From contig NC_085097.1 in NCBI RefSeq assembly GCF_963422355.1, positions 2,146,001-2,210,000 of the forward strand: 64,000 nucleotides of DNA. Reading direction: 5' to 3'. Origin of the DNA: Corticium candelabrum (Eukaryota > Porifera > Homoscleromorpha > Homosclerophorida > Plakinidae). The notes beneath the pieces were generated by a model that saw nothing but the letters and a program-made list of their open reading frames with translations, was not told the origin of the DNA and searched no databases. The stretch's first letter is position 1, and every line of letters starts with the position of its first letter. Below are positions 42,064 to 54,100 of this stretch, in pieces. Made by a program: the position numbers and the translations under genes.

Positions 42064-43540
42064 AGTTACATCATTCAGCTGTACTGTTTGGAGTGAGTGC
42101 ATGTTGGGTTGAATGCTGTCACAATTTTTTGTTGTTGTTGCTTTGCTATTGTCAATGTGTCGTTTTACAAATGCGACTCCTGGTTATGCCATTTTATCTT
42201 CTAATTTACAAAACGCTGCATTGGATTAGCAAAGTCGAGAGAGTGTGAACGAAATGTCGCCTGGAAGTTAATATTGTCGGGGTGAGAAAATAATTAGAAT
42301 AATTTCAATTGTTTGCATTTACACCCATCATCAGTTAGACTGTTGAGGTAACGGTGTAGCCTGTTGCGACAGTTGCAGTCGTGTTAGTAGATCAGATATT
42401 GTAAACATGTCGAAACAGAGCACAAAGTTAGGTTTTCTTGTCAGAGATATTATATTTTGGTGTGTTGGTTGCACGAAACGACTACGTGTCGTATTTATGT
42501 CTCTTTGGACGTTAAAGTTGGTGCATTAGCAGGCAGAATTACATCACATATTTGATCACGTTTTGTCACCAGAACATATGGTTGTTGAAAATACAATTTC
42601 AAATTCTCATGTCTCATGTCTCATGTCTCATTTGGCTACAATTTAATTTCGAGTACCTCTTGTCACATAAGTGCACATTTATTTTAAATATGCCAGTGCT
42701 TCATCAAGTTCTAGCTAGACAGAACCTGAACAAGCAATCCTAGTCGTGCACTGCTTTTTTATGATAAGAATTACAGGTGTGGTACAAAACACCAAGTAAT
42801 ACGTAAAGCAGTCATATGTTATTAATTAAATCAGTAATAGCATAGGATTTATAGCATGTGGGTAGTGAGAGCACAAAGCGAGTGGTTTGTCCCTCTCTAT
42901 TTTGCGCTCACTTTTCTAACTCGCAAAACATTTCTCATCGGTGGTTGTGTGCAATAAGCTGTAGTATACCGTTCGGTTATAAGTTTGGCGGTTCTCACAC
43001 GGTCACCAGATCGCATTTATTAAACTCAAGATTTGATTAGATGAATACTCAATAAAAAGAATATGCAAGTGAAGCGTCCATGCTTTAAAAGCACATATTT
43101 TTGAAAGTTAACAGTAGAATGTACTGCATGGTCATAACTATTTACTTCGTCACACTTAACTTTAATAATTAATCACAAACGGCATCAGAATGCACTCCTG
43201 TAAACTTTAATAGTCTTCAAACCATTAGACATAAAGAGCTTTACCCAACCGGAATGCCGTTGGAAAATGACAACAGAAGAACAACGACATTCAAAGACGG
43301 TTTCCTCGACCTTACTCGCCAGAAATATGACGGCGGGAGAGTGTCTGGCTACGACATCCTATAGCTAATACACATACGAAGTCAGTTGCTTCAAAACAGG
43401 AAGCAATTAATTACTTAACCTCTATTCGAAATCAAAGTCTCCTTATCTTCCTTAGTAACTACTATCACAAAGTCTCCTTATCTTCCTTAGTAACTACTAT
43501 CACAAACATAGAGTCACAGAAGGGAATATTTCAGAGCCAT
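42064..43540 (+). repeat. repeat family R2, copy a
   Basis: Runs parallel to 55,886-57,345 with high similarity over about 1.45 kb. Shared phrases include gggttgaatgctgtcacaat, gcattggattagc, aaagtcgagagagtgtgaac, a cagttgcagtcg / gtagatcagatattg block and ggttctcacacggtcaccag. Same orientation. Copy a carries an extra 35-bp tandem duplication at 43,433-43,502. No ORF is conserved between the copies and no terminal repeats were found. Confidence 0.8.
43433..43502. repeat. 35-bp tandem duplication
   Basis: The unit beginning caaagtctccttatcttcct is present twice, head to tail, exactly. The equivalent place in R2 copy b (about 57,272-57,306) has one copy, so the duplication happened after the two R2 copies separated. 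Confidence 0.9.
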
Positions 43541-44384
43541 TCTACCGTTTGGCAATCATATTTCAAAGTAGCAGGAAGCTTTCGCAGACTACTTTTCGCA
43601 GCAGAACCCTTTCTGAATATGCGACCGAGTTTACCATACCGTATGCTTGTTTGGACTCTTTGCTGTCATGCGTAGAATCCTTGCAAAGGCCAACCATCAT
43701 TGTGTCGTTGTACGTGTGTCTTTGCCACTCCGCAAGACGGACACCTGCAAACAATAAACATCCGGTACCGTTTATGGAGCTTCCCGGACCAGCACCCTAT
43801 CGTGACAAGTTCTGAAAAAAAAGTAGTTGAATACACGGGAAATAAAAAATGTATATTTTTGCTTATTTGGGGTTTTTAATTCTTAATCTCTACAAATGAT
43901 ATAAATGAAACAGAACTCGTCAAACAGTAACACAGTCTCTAGGAGCACTCTCACACTGACTTATTTAGCTTACTAATGATATTGTACACTCGAGTCTAGA
44001 CGCCTATATCTGAACGCAGTCAGGCGGGATGCCTTCAATATTAACTTAATGTCCTCTTCTGAATCTTTTTCAGGCTCGCTGCAGTTACATAGAAACTTAT
44101 CAAGGACACAATCAATCGCGAAAATTTCCTATTAAAGTGAAGACTCCAGCTAACCAATATTTTATTAATAATGCATGTTCCAAGGCTGCATCTGAATCCG
44201 GATTCATTCTTTCTGACACCATTGATCCACATTGATACTGGGCAGTTGAGCGTTAGGATTAGATCAGGGCTGCAAACAAATTTTAAGTATATTACACCAG
44301 AATGTAACTTATTTAGACCGTCAATTCAACCAACCGGGCAGAATATGGCAGCATGCAGAGAAAGACCTAAATTAATTAAGTTAA
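43541..44384. other. no gene recognised
   Basis: Short ORFs on both strands without domains. Nothing supported between R2 copy a and R1 copy C. Confidence 0.4.
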
Positions 44385-46633
44385 TGACTTTCTTTCTTGT
44401 CATCATCGGCTGACGAAAATCTGGAAAAGACGTCAACTACAGTAAACAACCGCTTTTTCGTTCACATTTTTCTTTTCCTCGCTCCATTTCCGGATTCTTC
44501 AGGAGCACGTCGACCTCGTGCAAGCGGGCTTCGCCAAGCTATTGAAATTGTACACAAAATACAAAATCGATTTCAGACTCATACAGTTGATGAGCGCAAA
44601 TAGAATGTTTGTATGCGCTGGATATATACATAGAGCCTCCCCAGCGAACCATAGTCGTGTCACCAACTTCTGTCGATCAGTTCACTCTATTCCAGGACAG
44701 ACTGAGAGTACAGTACTGTCGTTTTTCGGGTCAGAATACTAAAGCAAATTTTTGGTGGGATTGCCATTTATTTCACAGAGCTTGGCTACTACTTCGGTAG
44801 CTTACCTAGTCTTATACTCAGTCAAAGACCGCTACTAGTTGATCCCATGTTGAAACAAGTGCGTCGTCATAATGAGTGATTGTACGTTGTCCAAAGAAAC
44901 TTGATGGGGATTCTTGTTGGACATGTTTGCGTAGTTTCAAGACCTATACTAGTAAAATATAATGTATAAAGGCATCTAGAACTGAGTCACGTCAAATGTT
45001 CAAGACCGACGACTAGTTACGGTATCTATAGATCTAGATGGGCAGCGCATACTCTGATCTTGTGGAATGCATTTAATTTGCCTTTGTAGTCAATTCTTCT
45101 ATCTGTCCCGTTGCTTCCGAGAGTATACGTACGCAGTGTACGGACAAGAGTGCAGGACAACTACAATCTAACCTGCCGGTAATGTTTTGTCAGTAGTCAA
45201 CAAACAGGCAGCTATATAGACGTGTATATACATGTACATGTAAGTTTAGTTAACTTGTTTTGTTGTTGTTTTTATTGTTGTTGTTGATGCTGTTGTTGTC
45301 GTCAGATTTTAAATTATAAACATGAAGTTATTAAATAAAAATTACATTATTTGTAAAATTTAAATATTTATACTTAATTAAACAAAAATGATTAGAGCTT
45401 ATAGAAGAGGTGTAATGGAGAGCACGTACTGTGTGAAGATGTAGAAATGAGGTTAGCTTGTTTGTTAATTGAGGTGGAAAGTACAGTTTTTCTTATATAT
45501 AATAATGACCCGTCCTACGGGCAGAGTACTCTAGTGTTATGTACGGAAGACTTACTGTGAGCGTGTGTAAACACGTCACGTGCAATTTTTGGCTAGAAAT
45601 CGACTCACTCTCCATGTCGATTTAGTCCAAATGACTGATGCGGGCGGGCGTTTGAATAAACTGGAAACTGCTAATTAGTTAATATCCCGTTGAAGACAAA
45701 TGAAAATCTAGCCGAGTGTCCCGTTCCAAGAAATTGGCAGCGACTTTTCCGTTCCATCCGGGCAGCAGAAAGTTGAAAGTCGTGTACAGTTTGTTACTCA
45801 CCCTTAGAATACAGTAGCTTGACACGCAGATATGATTTAGCGCACTGTTTGTTTTCTGTTTTCACACTCCCAGTCTAGCGTTCAGTGCAGGAAACGTGTA
45901 GGTTGGATTCAGTGTAAATTCAGTCACGATTCTCTTCAGTGAGTCTTCTCGAAGCCATTTCAACAGTCCCATTGGACGTCGTCACTTTGAAGACGTTGCA
46001 GGAGACAAGGGTATCAAATGTGGCAGGTATTAGACGTGCGTACTCGGGCAAACCGAGGATAGGCGTATTTTAAAGACCCGGATATACTAAACAAAAACAT
46101 ATTATCTTTTTTGACGTCGCCGGTAATAAATGACACCCTCCGTGCATACCGTCCGAGGTCACTAATGGGCAGTTTCCGTTTGGTGGAGATCCTCTGAGCG
46201 GTTGCAGAGAAATTTGCGCGTGAGTGGCGGCTGGGATATTTAAAATTTACTAAGCACGTTTTCAACCTACGCACTGAACAATAGCTTCTTTCGGAACTGT
46301 TATCACTTTGCTCTGGACGTAGTTTGATGTTTAAGATAAGGAAAATCAACTTGCTCGGATAACCCAGTCTGATGGGACTTCTAAATAGCATTGTGACGTA
46401 ACAATGGCATATGAACAAACAATATACATATTAAAAGTGAGTATCACACACTTAGTTCAGAGTAAGTAAAACTACCAAACGAAACTTTCTTAATTCAAAT
46501 TGAGTCTATCAGGGTCCTTCTTGAATGACGAACAACATTACGTCGTTCTACGTTATACCTCAAAAGGGGCACGACTAAAGCTGGAGGCCGACGCCACCCT
46601 GTCTATGTTCTTACCCATGCCAAGTTATGCCTT
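44385..46633 (+). repeat. repeat family R1, copy C (left part)
   Basis: It parallels copy B (23,637-25,140) over its first 1.6 kb, including the tgtcatcatcggctgacgaa opening, the GTT-rich tract (45,250-45,300) and the aaacgtgtaggttggattca block. Beyond 46,010 it continues with sequence absent from B but present in copy D (for example ctaaagctggaggccgac). A TIR element interrupts it at 46,636-47,982, and the R1 sequence resumes after it. Confidence 0.8.
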
Positions 46634-46635
46634 TA

Positions 46636-47982
46636 GGGTAGGTGTATCTAATTGTGGACACTCCCCGTTTATTTGAGTTACAATCGCTGTTTTTCTCTGG
46701 TAACCTGCACGAAGAGACCGTGAAACATGTCCGATATACTCACCATTGTCTAGGCTTCGTAACGGTACCTGTACCACTACAACCGCACAACGTCAGCTAG
46801 CGCACTAGCAAATTATACGGGATAACGTCTCTAAACAGCTTGGACGCGGGGTGTATCCTAATTGTGGACATTGTTTTCTCCGTTACAGAAAGCGACTGAC
46901 CCTGAGTAACAGATGGACCAGATACTTGAATGGTTGCCTCACAAGCTGGTATTTTGGGCCACAATCAAAACCATGTTCTGTGGTGTATCACCTCTGTGTA
47001 AAATGGCATCGTGCCGTTCAAATTTTGTAGAAACCAAGTGTTCTGTTTACGATGCAATGCAGGAGACGATCAATCATGTTTAGATAAACGTCTCAACTGT
47101 AAACTGTGGTTCTAGCGTCTTTTGGCGTTGCTGGTAGAGCTGATTATTGATATCAGACAAGGTAGTTTTGACCTTCCACCTATCCTAGGTGAGTTTGTAG
47201 GTTTTCATTTTGTGTCTTATTGTTGCCAGATCTAGTAGCAGTGAAGACAGTCAAATACTGACTGGATTACAAATGTCGCTGATATTGACATTCCACTACT
47301 TTGTTCGTTCTCATTTCATACCCTATTGTGGCCAGATGTAGTTGCAGTGAAAACAGCTAGATTGTCAGTGGATTACTGATGATGAGTGAAGATATTCAGG
47401 TGTTTACTGGACTGGAATTACACGTTCGCTCCATGCACATAATGCGCTTCTTTAGCACTTCACAAGTCAACGTAACTAGGCTCAAAACTTTACTAAGGTG
47501 CTTGATAATTGCTTAACTAACGTCAGGGCACTTTCATGATCCAACAAAAGAACGATTCGTGTACCTCGAATTTGTGGACGTGATGGGAGGAACCTTGTAC
47601 GTGCTAGCAGTTTCGCAGGGGAATCGTCGTGATACACAACAGAACATGGTTTTGATTGCGGCCCAAAATACCAGCTTGTGCGGCAACCATTCAGGTATCT
47701 AGTCCAGCTGTTACTCAGACCCAGTCGCTTTCTGTGGCGGAGAAAAACATGTCCACAATTAGGATACACCCCCGTTAGAGCTGTTCACAGACGTTATCCC
47801 GTATATTTTGCTAGTGCGCTAGCAGACGTTGTGCGATTCTAGTTGTACAGGTATTGTTCCAAAGCTTAGTCATTGGTGCGTACATCGGACATGTTTTCCT
47901 CTCTCTCCGTTACAGGTTACCAGACAAAGAGTGTTTGTAACTCAAATTACTTGGGAGTGTCCACAATTAGGAACACCTACCC
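46636..47982. mobile_element. 1.35-kb element with long (about 355 bp) inverted repeats and TA target
   Basis: The left arm 46,636-46,991 and the right arm 47,629-47,982 are reverse complements with modest divergence. The outer tip is GGGTAGGTGTATCTAATTGT on the left and, complemented, GGGTAGGTGTTCCTAATTGT on the right. TA flanks both ends (46,634-46,635 and 47,983-47,984). A second, internal tip-like phrase (gtgtatcctaattgtggaca) lies about 215 bp inside each arm. The matching unoccupied site exists in R1 copy D (about 49,045-49,065), which confirms the insertion. No transposase in the middle. TA target suggests Tc1/mariner. Confidence 0.8.
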
Positions 47983-47984
47983 TA

Positions 47985-48090
47985 CCCCAAATTTTAGCCT
48001 CGTGGGTGATCCAGTCTACCCGGCTATCAAAATCATACATACCTACATACATACATATATACATATATACTTGCTCACTGGCCCGTCCTC
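47985..48090 (+). repeat. repeat family R1, copy C (right part) and CATA tract
   Basis: ccaaattttagcctcgtggg and the tgatccagtctacccggcta that follows match copy D at 49,059-49,100, and both copies end in CATA/CATACATA repeats. It is the remainder of copy C beyond the inserted element. Confidence 0.75.
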
Positions 48091-48094
48091 TGCA

Positions 48095-49106
48095 CGGACA
48101 GGTTAGATTATCCCCATTCAGAAATATACATCTGGGCAACAGAAACTTGAAAGTCATTCGTAGTCTTATGCTCACCCTTATAGCTTAAATAATTGCCACG
48201 CAGGCATGATCTTAGCGCACTGTTCGTGCTCCGTTTTCACACTCCCAGTGTAGCGCTGGGTGCACTTAACATGTAGGTTAGAGTCAGTGCAAGTACAGGG
48301 TCTCTTGAGTGATCAAGTCTTTTCGCAGCCTTTTGAACAGTCCAATTGTACGCATTGGACGTCGCTACACTTCGAAGAATTTGCTGCTGTTGCAGAGAAC
48401 AGGTATATCGACTGCGGCAGCTTTTCGACGCACGTACTTGGGCAAACAGAAAAAGGTAGGCGTATTTTTAAAACAAGATGTCTACTAAAATATAATGTCT
48501 TTTTTAACGTCGCCAGCAACAAACGACACGCTCCGTGCGTACCGTTTGAGGTCAGGAATAAACATTTTAATTTTGGTAGAAATCCGATGAGCCGTTGAAG
48601 AGAAATTCGCTCGCGAGTGGAGGTGGAGTCCTCCTGGAATGTATTCTAAAATATACTCAGTACGTTTCCAACCTACGCACTAAACATTATTTTTTTTAAA
48701 AAATATCTAAATCTTTTTGCTTTGGACGTAGTTTGATGTTTAAAATAAGTGAAATCAACTCCAGCTTGCTCAAATAATACAGTCTGATGGGCTTGCTAGA
48801 ATAACGTAGTGACGTAACAATGGCATGTGGATCAACAATGACTATATTGCACATAGATCAGAGATAACAAAACTATTCTATGAGATTCAGCTCATGTAAC
48901 AAAACTTTCTTCAAATTGAGTCTCTCAGAAGCATGCAGTCTCCTTCCTGAACGACCGACAGCACCATCACGTCGTTCTACGTTGCATTCCCTAATAGGGA
49001 CCCGACTAAAGCTGAAGGCCGACACCGACGCTCTGCCTTTGTCCGGGTTACGCCTGTCTCAAATTTTAGCCTCGTGGATGATCCGGTCTAGCCAGCTATC
49101 AAACGT
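48095..49106 (+). repeat. repeat family R1, copy D (5'-truncated)
   Basis: It follows copy C directly in the same orientation. Starting in the middle of the family sequence (acagaaacttgaaagtcatt), it runs through the ttttcacactcccagtgtag and aacatgtaggttagagtcag blocks to the 3' end, ctaaagctgaaggccgacac then gatccggtctagccagctat. Unlike copy C it has no TIR insertion. Confidence 0.8.
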
Positions 49107-49177
49107 ATACATACATACATACATACATACATACATACATACATACATACATACATACATACATACATACATACATA
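49107..49177. repeat. (CATA)n microsatellite at the R1 3' end
   Basis: About 17 CATA units immediately after R1 copy D. Copy C ends in a shorter, degenerate CATA tract, so the tetranucleotide tail is a feature of this family's 3' end. Confidence 0.95.
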
Positions 49178-49310
49178 ATTCAAGACTGATTAGTGACTAT
49201 CTACCTAATTATTATGACTTAGACTCTTTGTGGTTCCATCCTTAGGGCGGATATGTGTTATCTGTGTTATCTGTATTATATGCAAATATATATAAATATA
49301 TATAAAAAAT

Positions 49311-49314
<4 letters not shown>

Positions 49315-49364
<50 letters not shown>
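49315..49364. repeat. (TA)n microsatellite
   Basis: A 50-bp TA run in an AT-rich spacer. Confidence 0.95.
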
Positions 49365-49366
<2 letters not shown>

Positions 49367-49404
49367 AACTCCATCAATTTTAGTAGTATACATGAATAGA
49401 AGAC

Positions 49405-49770
49405 ATGTCTCCTTCCTTCGAAACAGAATGTGAACTATCTAAACAATGTTATAAAGAACTAGATAATTTGTGTACCGACTCGGAAATTGACATTGATAGT
49501 TTCTCTTCCGACACGGACAAGCCTTTGTACGACTGCTGCCCTATTAATAAGTCAGAGCACTTGACTGCCGTTTTCATCACGCGTCATGCATAGCTGCAAT
49601 CATCGAATGGCAACAGATCTCTTACGCTTAATCTAAAGACTACATGCCCTGCACTACAGAGAACTCTTGTGAAAAAATCTGGAGATGGTCTTTTATCTAA
49701 GAGTCAGAAGCTGTTTGATCTTCGAACTGATCACACCCTGCACGACGTTTGTAGTGGGTATGGATAACTT
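49405..49770 (+). pseudogene. unrecognised ORF with one in-frame stop
   Basis: ATG 49,405 gives 62 residues (MSPSFETECELSKQCYKELD at the start, then an acidic stretch and LTAVFITRHA), a TAG, and then about 58 further residues in the same frame up to TAA 49,767 (ending LFDLRTDHTLHDVCSGYG). One nonsense change in an otherwise continuous frame suggests a recently disabled gene. N-terminal acidic, Ser-rich and Cys-containing; family not recognised. It might belong to the KDZ/Ulp1-type material downstream. Confidence 0.35.
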
Positions 49771-49974
49771 TTGTTTCCTGTAGACTGTCTGTCGTTTCTT
49801 GCTCAACAGTACATTTTACAGGGTAGGAAATTATCTGCTCATCAATATTTATGTATCTATAGCTATTAGAGTCAGACTTGTGTACAAAAGCACGCTTGAA
49901 AAATTAGATGTTTCGAAGAAGACATTCTTTATTGCAACCACATCGTTGGAAGATTCGCCTTGTGTTGGAAAGTA

Positions 49975-50270
49975 AATTTAATATTGAGTCGCTGATAATA
50001 ATAGAGCTGAAATTTATTAAGACAGGTTATCTTTGTCATCAATATATAGAACCAGCAATGCTTGGCGGGAATTGGTTGTCACAACTCAAGTTGGACTGGG
50101 CGTCCCTATTTACCTTGAATGTCCTGGATCCCCTACACGAGTTTCCTGAGTTATCTAAGGAAGGAATGGGAAAGGTGCAAGCAGTGCAAGCGAAAATGAC
50201 TTTGAGTGCCAATGCAAGGTCAGTCTTTCGTAAGGCAAGACCAGTACCATTTGCGTTACACCCCCAAAAT
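49975..50270 (+). pseudogene. Ty3/gypsy protease-RT junction fragment
   Basis: The plus strand reads MLGGNWLSQLKLDWASLFTL, FPELSKEGMGKVQAVQAKMT and VFRKARPVPFALHPQNF, matching the protease-to-RT linker (G-R-N-W-L..x-x-L-D-W; F-x-x-x-R-P-V-P-x-A-L) also seen in the gypsy element at 37.2-37.0 kb. Only about 100 residues remain. It ends against cctgcatccgcccctg at about 50,277-50,290, which resembles a hAT-type terminus (cagggGCGGATgcagg, inverted). Confidence 0.7.
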
Positions 50271-50559
50271 TTTTCCTGCATCCGCCCCTGGGCTGTAACC
50301 ATTGTTGATATGGCTCACATGGTTGCGGCACATGGAAATTCTCTCTTCCCACATATGTTTCATTCATATCATGGAAAGGTAACTGAAGCAACTCCATCAA
50401 ATATCCAGGCAGCTCAGAATCATTCTTTACTTATACCAATGTCGTGGCTACAGCAGACTGTGGCTACTAACAGTAAACAATCAGCAGTTACTTTAGACCA
50501 CAACTATCAAGTGCGTAGTCATCCAAGCACAGGAGTGTCTGCAAAATATTGTCTATTTG

Positions 50560-50860
50560 ACAAGCTGCATGAAAGGAACACCAAACAGAAGCAGAAATTC
50601 TTCAAAGAATAGAATTTGTGCCGGAACTGAACGGCATGATCAGCACTGAAACAGAGGAACAGCTCAACAATGCAATGGGCAGAGACAGATACTTTCTGAA
50701 TACCATGACTGCTGTCAGACATATTTTCTTGTTTTGATCCAATGTGGACTTGAGGAACAATCGACTCAATATGTCCACCACTGCACGCTTGAAGCAAACT
50801 CTGCACTGCTCAACAGATGTTGATACTCTGGGAAGAGTGGTGGATGCAGATATATCGTAA
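50560..50860 (+). pseudogene. possible KDZ-type transposase C-terminal fragment
   Basis: One frame reads EILQRIEFVPELNGMISTET then EEQLNNAMGRDRYFLNTMTA and VRHIFLF, one TGA, then SNVDLRNNRLNMSTTARLKQ. The E-Q-x-N..L-N-x-M-x-x-x-R-H-x-F pattern resembles the end of KDZ (Kyakuja-Dileera-Zisupton) transposases, some of which carry Ulp1-type proteases; a Ulp1-like gene follows at 54.4 kb past the inserted hAT. Weak, motif-level call. Confidence 0.3.
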
Positions 50861-51125
50861 TTGGCATGCTAATAAAAGTAAGCACTACAACAACTGTAAA
50901 TTTGTCTTCAACGCTTCTTGTCTCTAAGTGAAGAGCAAATGGAGATGGAATGCTAGACTACGTATATATTTTCATCTCCAACCCCCTACAACTAAAGACA
51001 ATTACACAGAAACAGGTGTACCATCTGCTACTTCACGTGGTATTTTAGTCAAAATCATTATTGTGCTAAAAACTAAAAGTCTTACTGATAACTGTTCCAT
51101 TAGATTCTAAAAAGCCCACCACAAA

Positions 51126-54100
51126 CAGTAGCGTAGCTCAAGAGGTTTCCAGGGGGTCTGGAAACCCCCCAAGCAACAGCCGTCTAATATCAACTCATTG
51201 TCTTACGTCACACCTTCTCCCGTACAGTTTTTGATATAGATTCGGCAGTGATTCCTGTGGTGTACTGTACACCCTACATACGCTCCGTGACCGGCAGGGA
51301 CGTCAAGGCACGCCTAACGCGCGCTAGTGTTCCAACTTTGCACGTGGCGGGCACCTTTCCTAGTCTCCTGACACGTGAAGAGAGGGAATTTCCGAAAGTG
51401 ACTGTGGACAATGAAGAGGCGTTCTAAAGACCAACTGACCATCAGTGCTCTCTTTGAAGCTGCTAGAAAGAGATCTCGAGGCGGGGACCCCACTCAAGAG
51501 AGTGTAGATTCTGAGCGGGCATCGTCGCATTCCATCAATTTGGAACTGAACCCAATGACAAGTGAAGCATATGAAACTGCAGACCTCAGTATAGAAGTCA
51601 CTGGATCTGGTGGCAGCGGGGATCATGTAAGCGATCGTGTTGAAGTGCTTGCATTTGTCAATGGGGATGAACGTGATCCTGCTGAAGCCTGCAGAGCGAT
51701 TAGTGAGTGTACTGCAGTCGGCGGCTGTACAGTAATAAATAGTGTATCGTATGATGTCGTAGGAAACGATGTTGGAGAACTGGTAGATCCAAACAAACTG
51801 CAGGATGATACAAAGCTCTCCTTGCTGTTGGGTCATTTTGTTCCAGACAGCCACTTTCCGTTTCCTCCTCGGCAAGAGAAGAAGAGTGGGCGAGATACCA
51901 AGCGCTATTTTCAATTACAATGGCTTGAAAAGTATAACTGGCTAGTTTATTCTCCAAGCCAAAATGGTGGATATTGTCTACCTTGTGCACTTTTCAGCAC
52001 TGATCAATCAACAGGCCAGCTCTGCAAACAAGCAATGGTAAAGTTCACCAAAGCGTCTGAGACCCTTAGAAAGCATGACCAACAGGAATGTCATAAGGTC
52101 TGCTGTACCAGGGCCAGCCATTTCATTGCAACCAGGAGACATGGTCAGGCAAATATTCTTCAGCTTGTCGTAGACCAAGGGAGTAAGCAAAAACAGGAAA
52201 ATATAGCCAAGCTTTGTGCCTTGATCAAGACTGTAGAGTTTTGTGGACGCCAGAACATTTCTTTGCGTGGCCACAGAGAGAAAGGATTTACTTGGGACCC
52301 CAACGAACAGTTAGCATGTAATCCTGGAAACTTTCTAGCTCTATTGCGTTTTCGTGTGGACGCAGGTGATGAACACTTGTTGAGGGACTTCCATATGTCT
52401 CAGTCTGCTCGAGGACTACGTGCGTCTTACCTGAGCCCAACAATACAGAACGAGTTGATTGAGTGCTGTGGGAAGGTTATACAAGAAGACATATTGAGAG
52501 ATGTCAGAAAAGCACCATTTTTCTCAGTGTGTGCAGACGAATCTGCTGATGCCAGCAACCAAGAACAGTTGCCCCTGGTTCTTCGTTTCGTCGATGAGTC
52601 TGGACTCATTCGTGAAGAGTTGGCTGAATTTCTCTGTTGCTCTGATGGCACCACCGGGCTAGCTTTAGCTAATCTGCTACTGACCACAATGACGGAAATG
52701 GGCTTGCAGCCAAAAGAGAAGCTTCGTGGACAAGGCTACGACGGTGCAGGGAATATGGCTGGACCTTTGCAGGGTTGTGCAAGCAGAGTAACTGCAGAAT
52801 GCCCAAAAGCGCTGTACCTCCATTGCAGTGCACATTGTCTCAACCTGTGTATAATAAGGCTAAGCAAACTGCCTTTCATCCAGTCTATGTGGTCATCATT
52901 GTTAGACGTCAACATCTTTTTCAAATATTCACCAAAGCGTGCTCATGCTATGGCTGAGATAGTTCATGAATGGCGTCAAGGAGAGGGTGGCGACTCAAAG
53001 AAAAAGTTGGTTGATTTGTGCAAAACAAGGTGGGTAGCGCGACATGAAGCCCTTGTCGTGTTTGCTGAGCTTTATCCAGCTGTTTTAACGACGTTGGAGA
53101 CAATCAGCAGAAACAGGGGTGGAACAGTTACATGGAACGCTACTAGCTCCTCCTCTGCTACATCTCTCCACAATAACCTAACCCAGTTCCGATTTCTTGC
53201 AACATTTGTGATAACATCAAAATTGATGGCTGCAATTCAAAGCCTAACATCAAGTCTCCAAGAGAAAGCCACAGATGTTGCAAAGGCTTACAAACACGTC
53301 GCTAGAGTCATCTCCGTTCTTCAAGATATGCGGGACAACATCAACGACAGGCATGGTGAATGGTGGACAGACGTTCAGGCTTTGTGTCTGAAGACTGGAG
53401 TGCAAGAGAGTCTCCCAAGATATTGCAGTAGGCAGACGTACCGTGGGAACATTCCAGCGCAAACGCCAGTTGACTACTATCGCCTGAACGTGAGTATACC
53501 GCTACTAGATGACATTATTTCGCAAATGAATATCCGGTTTGGAAACCTTCAACAACTAGCTATGAAAGGAATGTCATTTATGCCGACGATTTTGCTACGT
53601 GATGCTTCAGCCAAAGCAGATATTCTTGAATTTGGAAAGGCATATCAAAGTGATTTTCCTACTGCGAGTCCGAACTTGGATGCGCTGTCTGCAGAAATTG
53701 ACTTGTGGATTGCCATACTGAAATCACTGCCCATTTCAGAGCACCCCGCTACTGTAGCAGAAGCGTTGCGTTTGGCAATGGGTAATCCACTAATTCCAAC
53801 TGTGTCGAGGCTATTGCGCCTTGTCTGCACCTGGCCTGTGACGTCCTGTGAGTGCGAGCGGTCTATAAGTGCTCTCAATCGCGTCAAGACATCTCTCCGG
53901 GCATCCATGTCGCAGATCCGATTCAACGGACTTGTCATGCTGCATGTCCATTACAACAGGAAGTTGTCACACTTGGACGTGATCCGCTTATTTTCTGCCA
54001 GGAACCCGAGAAAGATTATTCTCCCAAACTTTGGAGAGCCATACTCAGACAGTGAACTAGCTAACACTTTTGTACTGGATACTGATTCACCAGAAGACAC

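Noticed and set aside
51360..51914. 184-codon minus-strand ORF opposite the hAT transposase
   Set aside because: The 904-codon plus-strand frame with ordered catalytic motifs explains the region; the minus frame has no motif.
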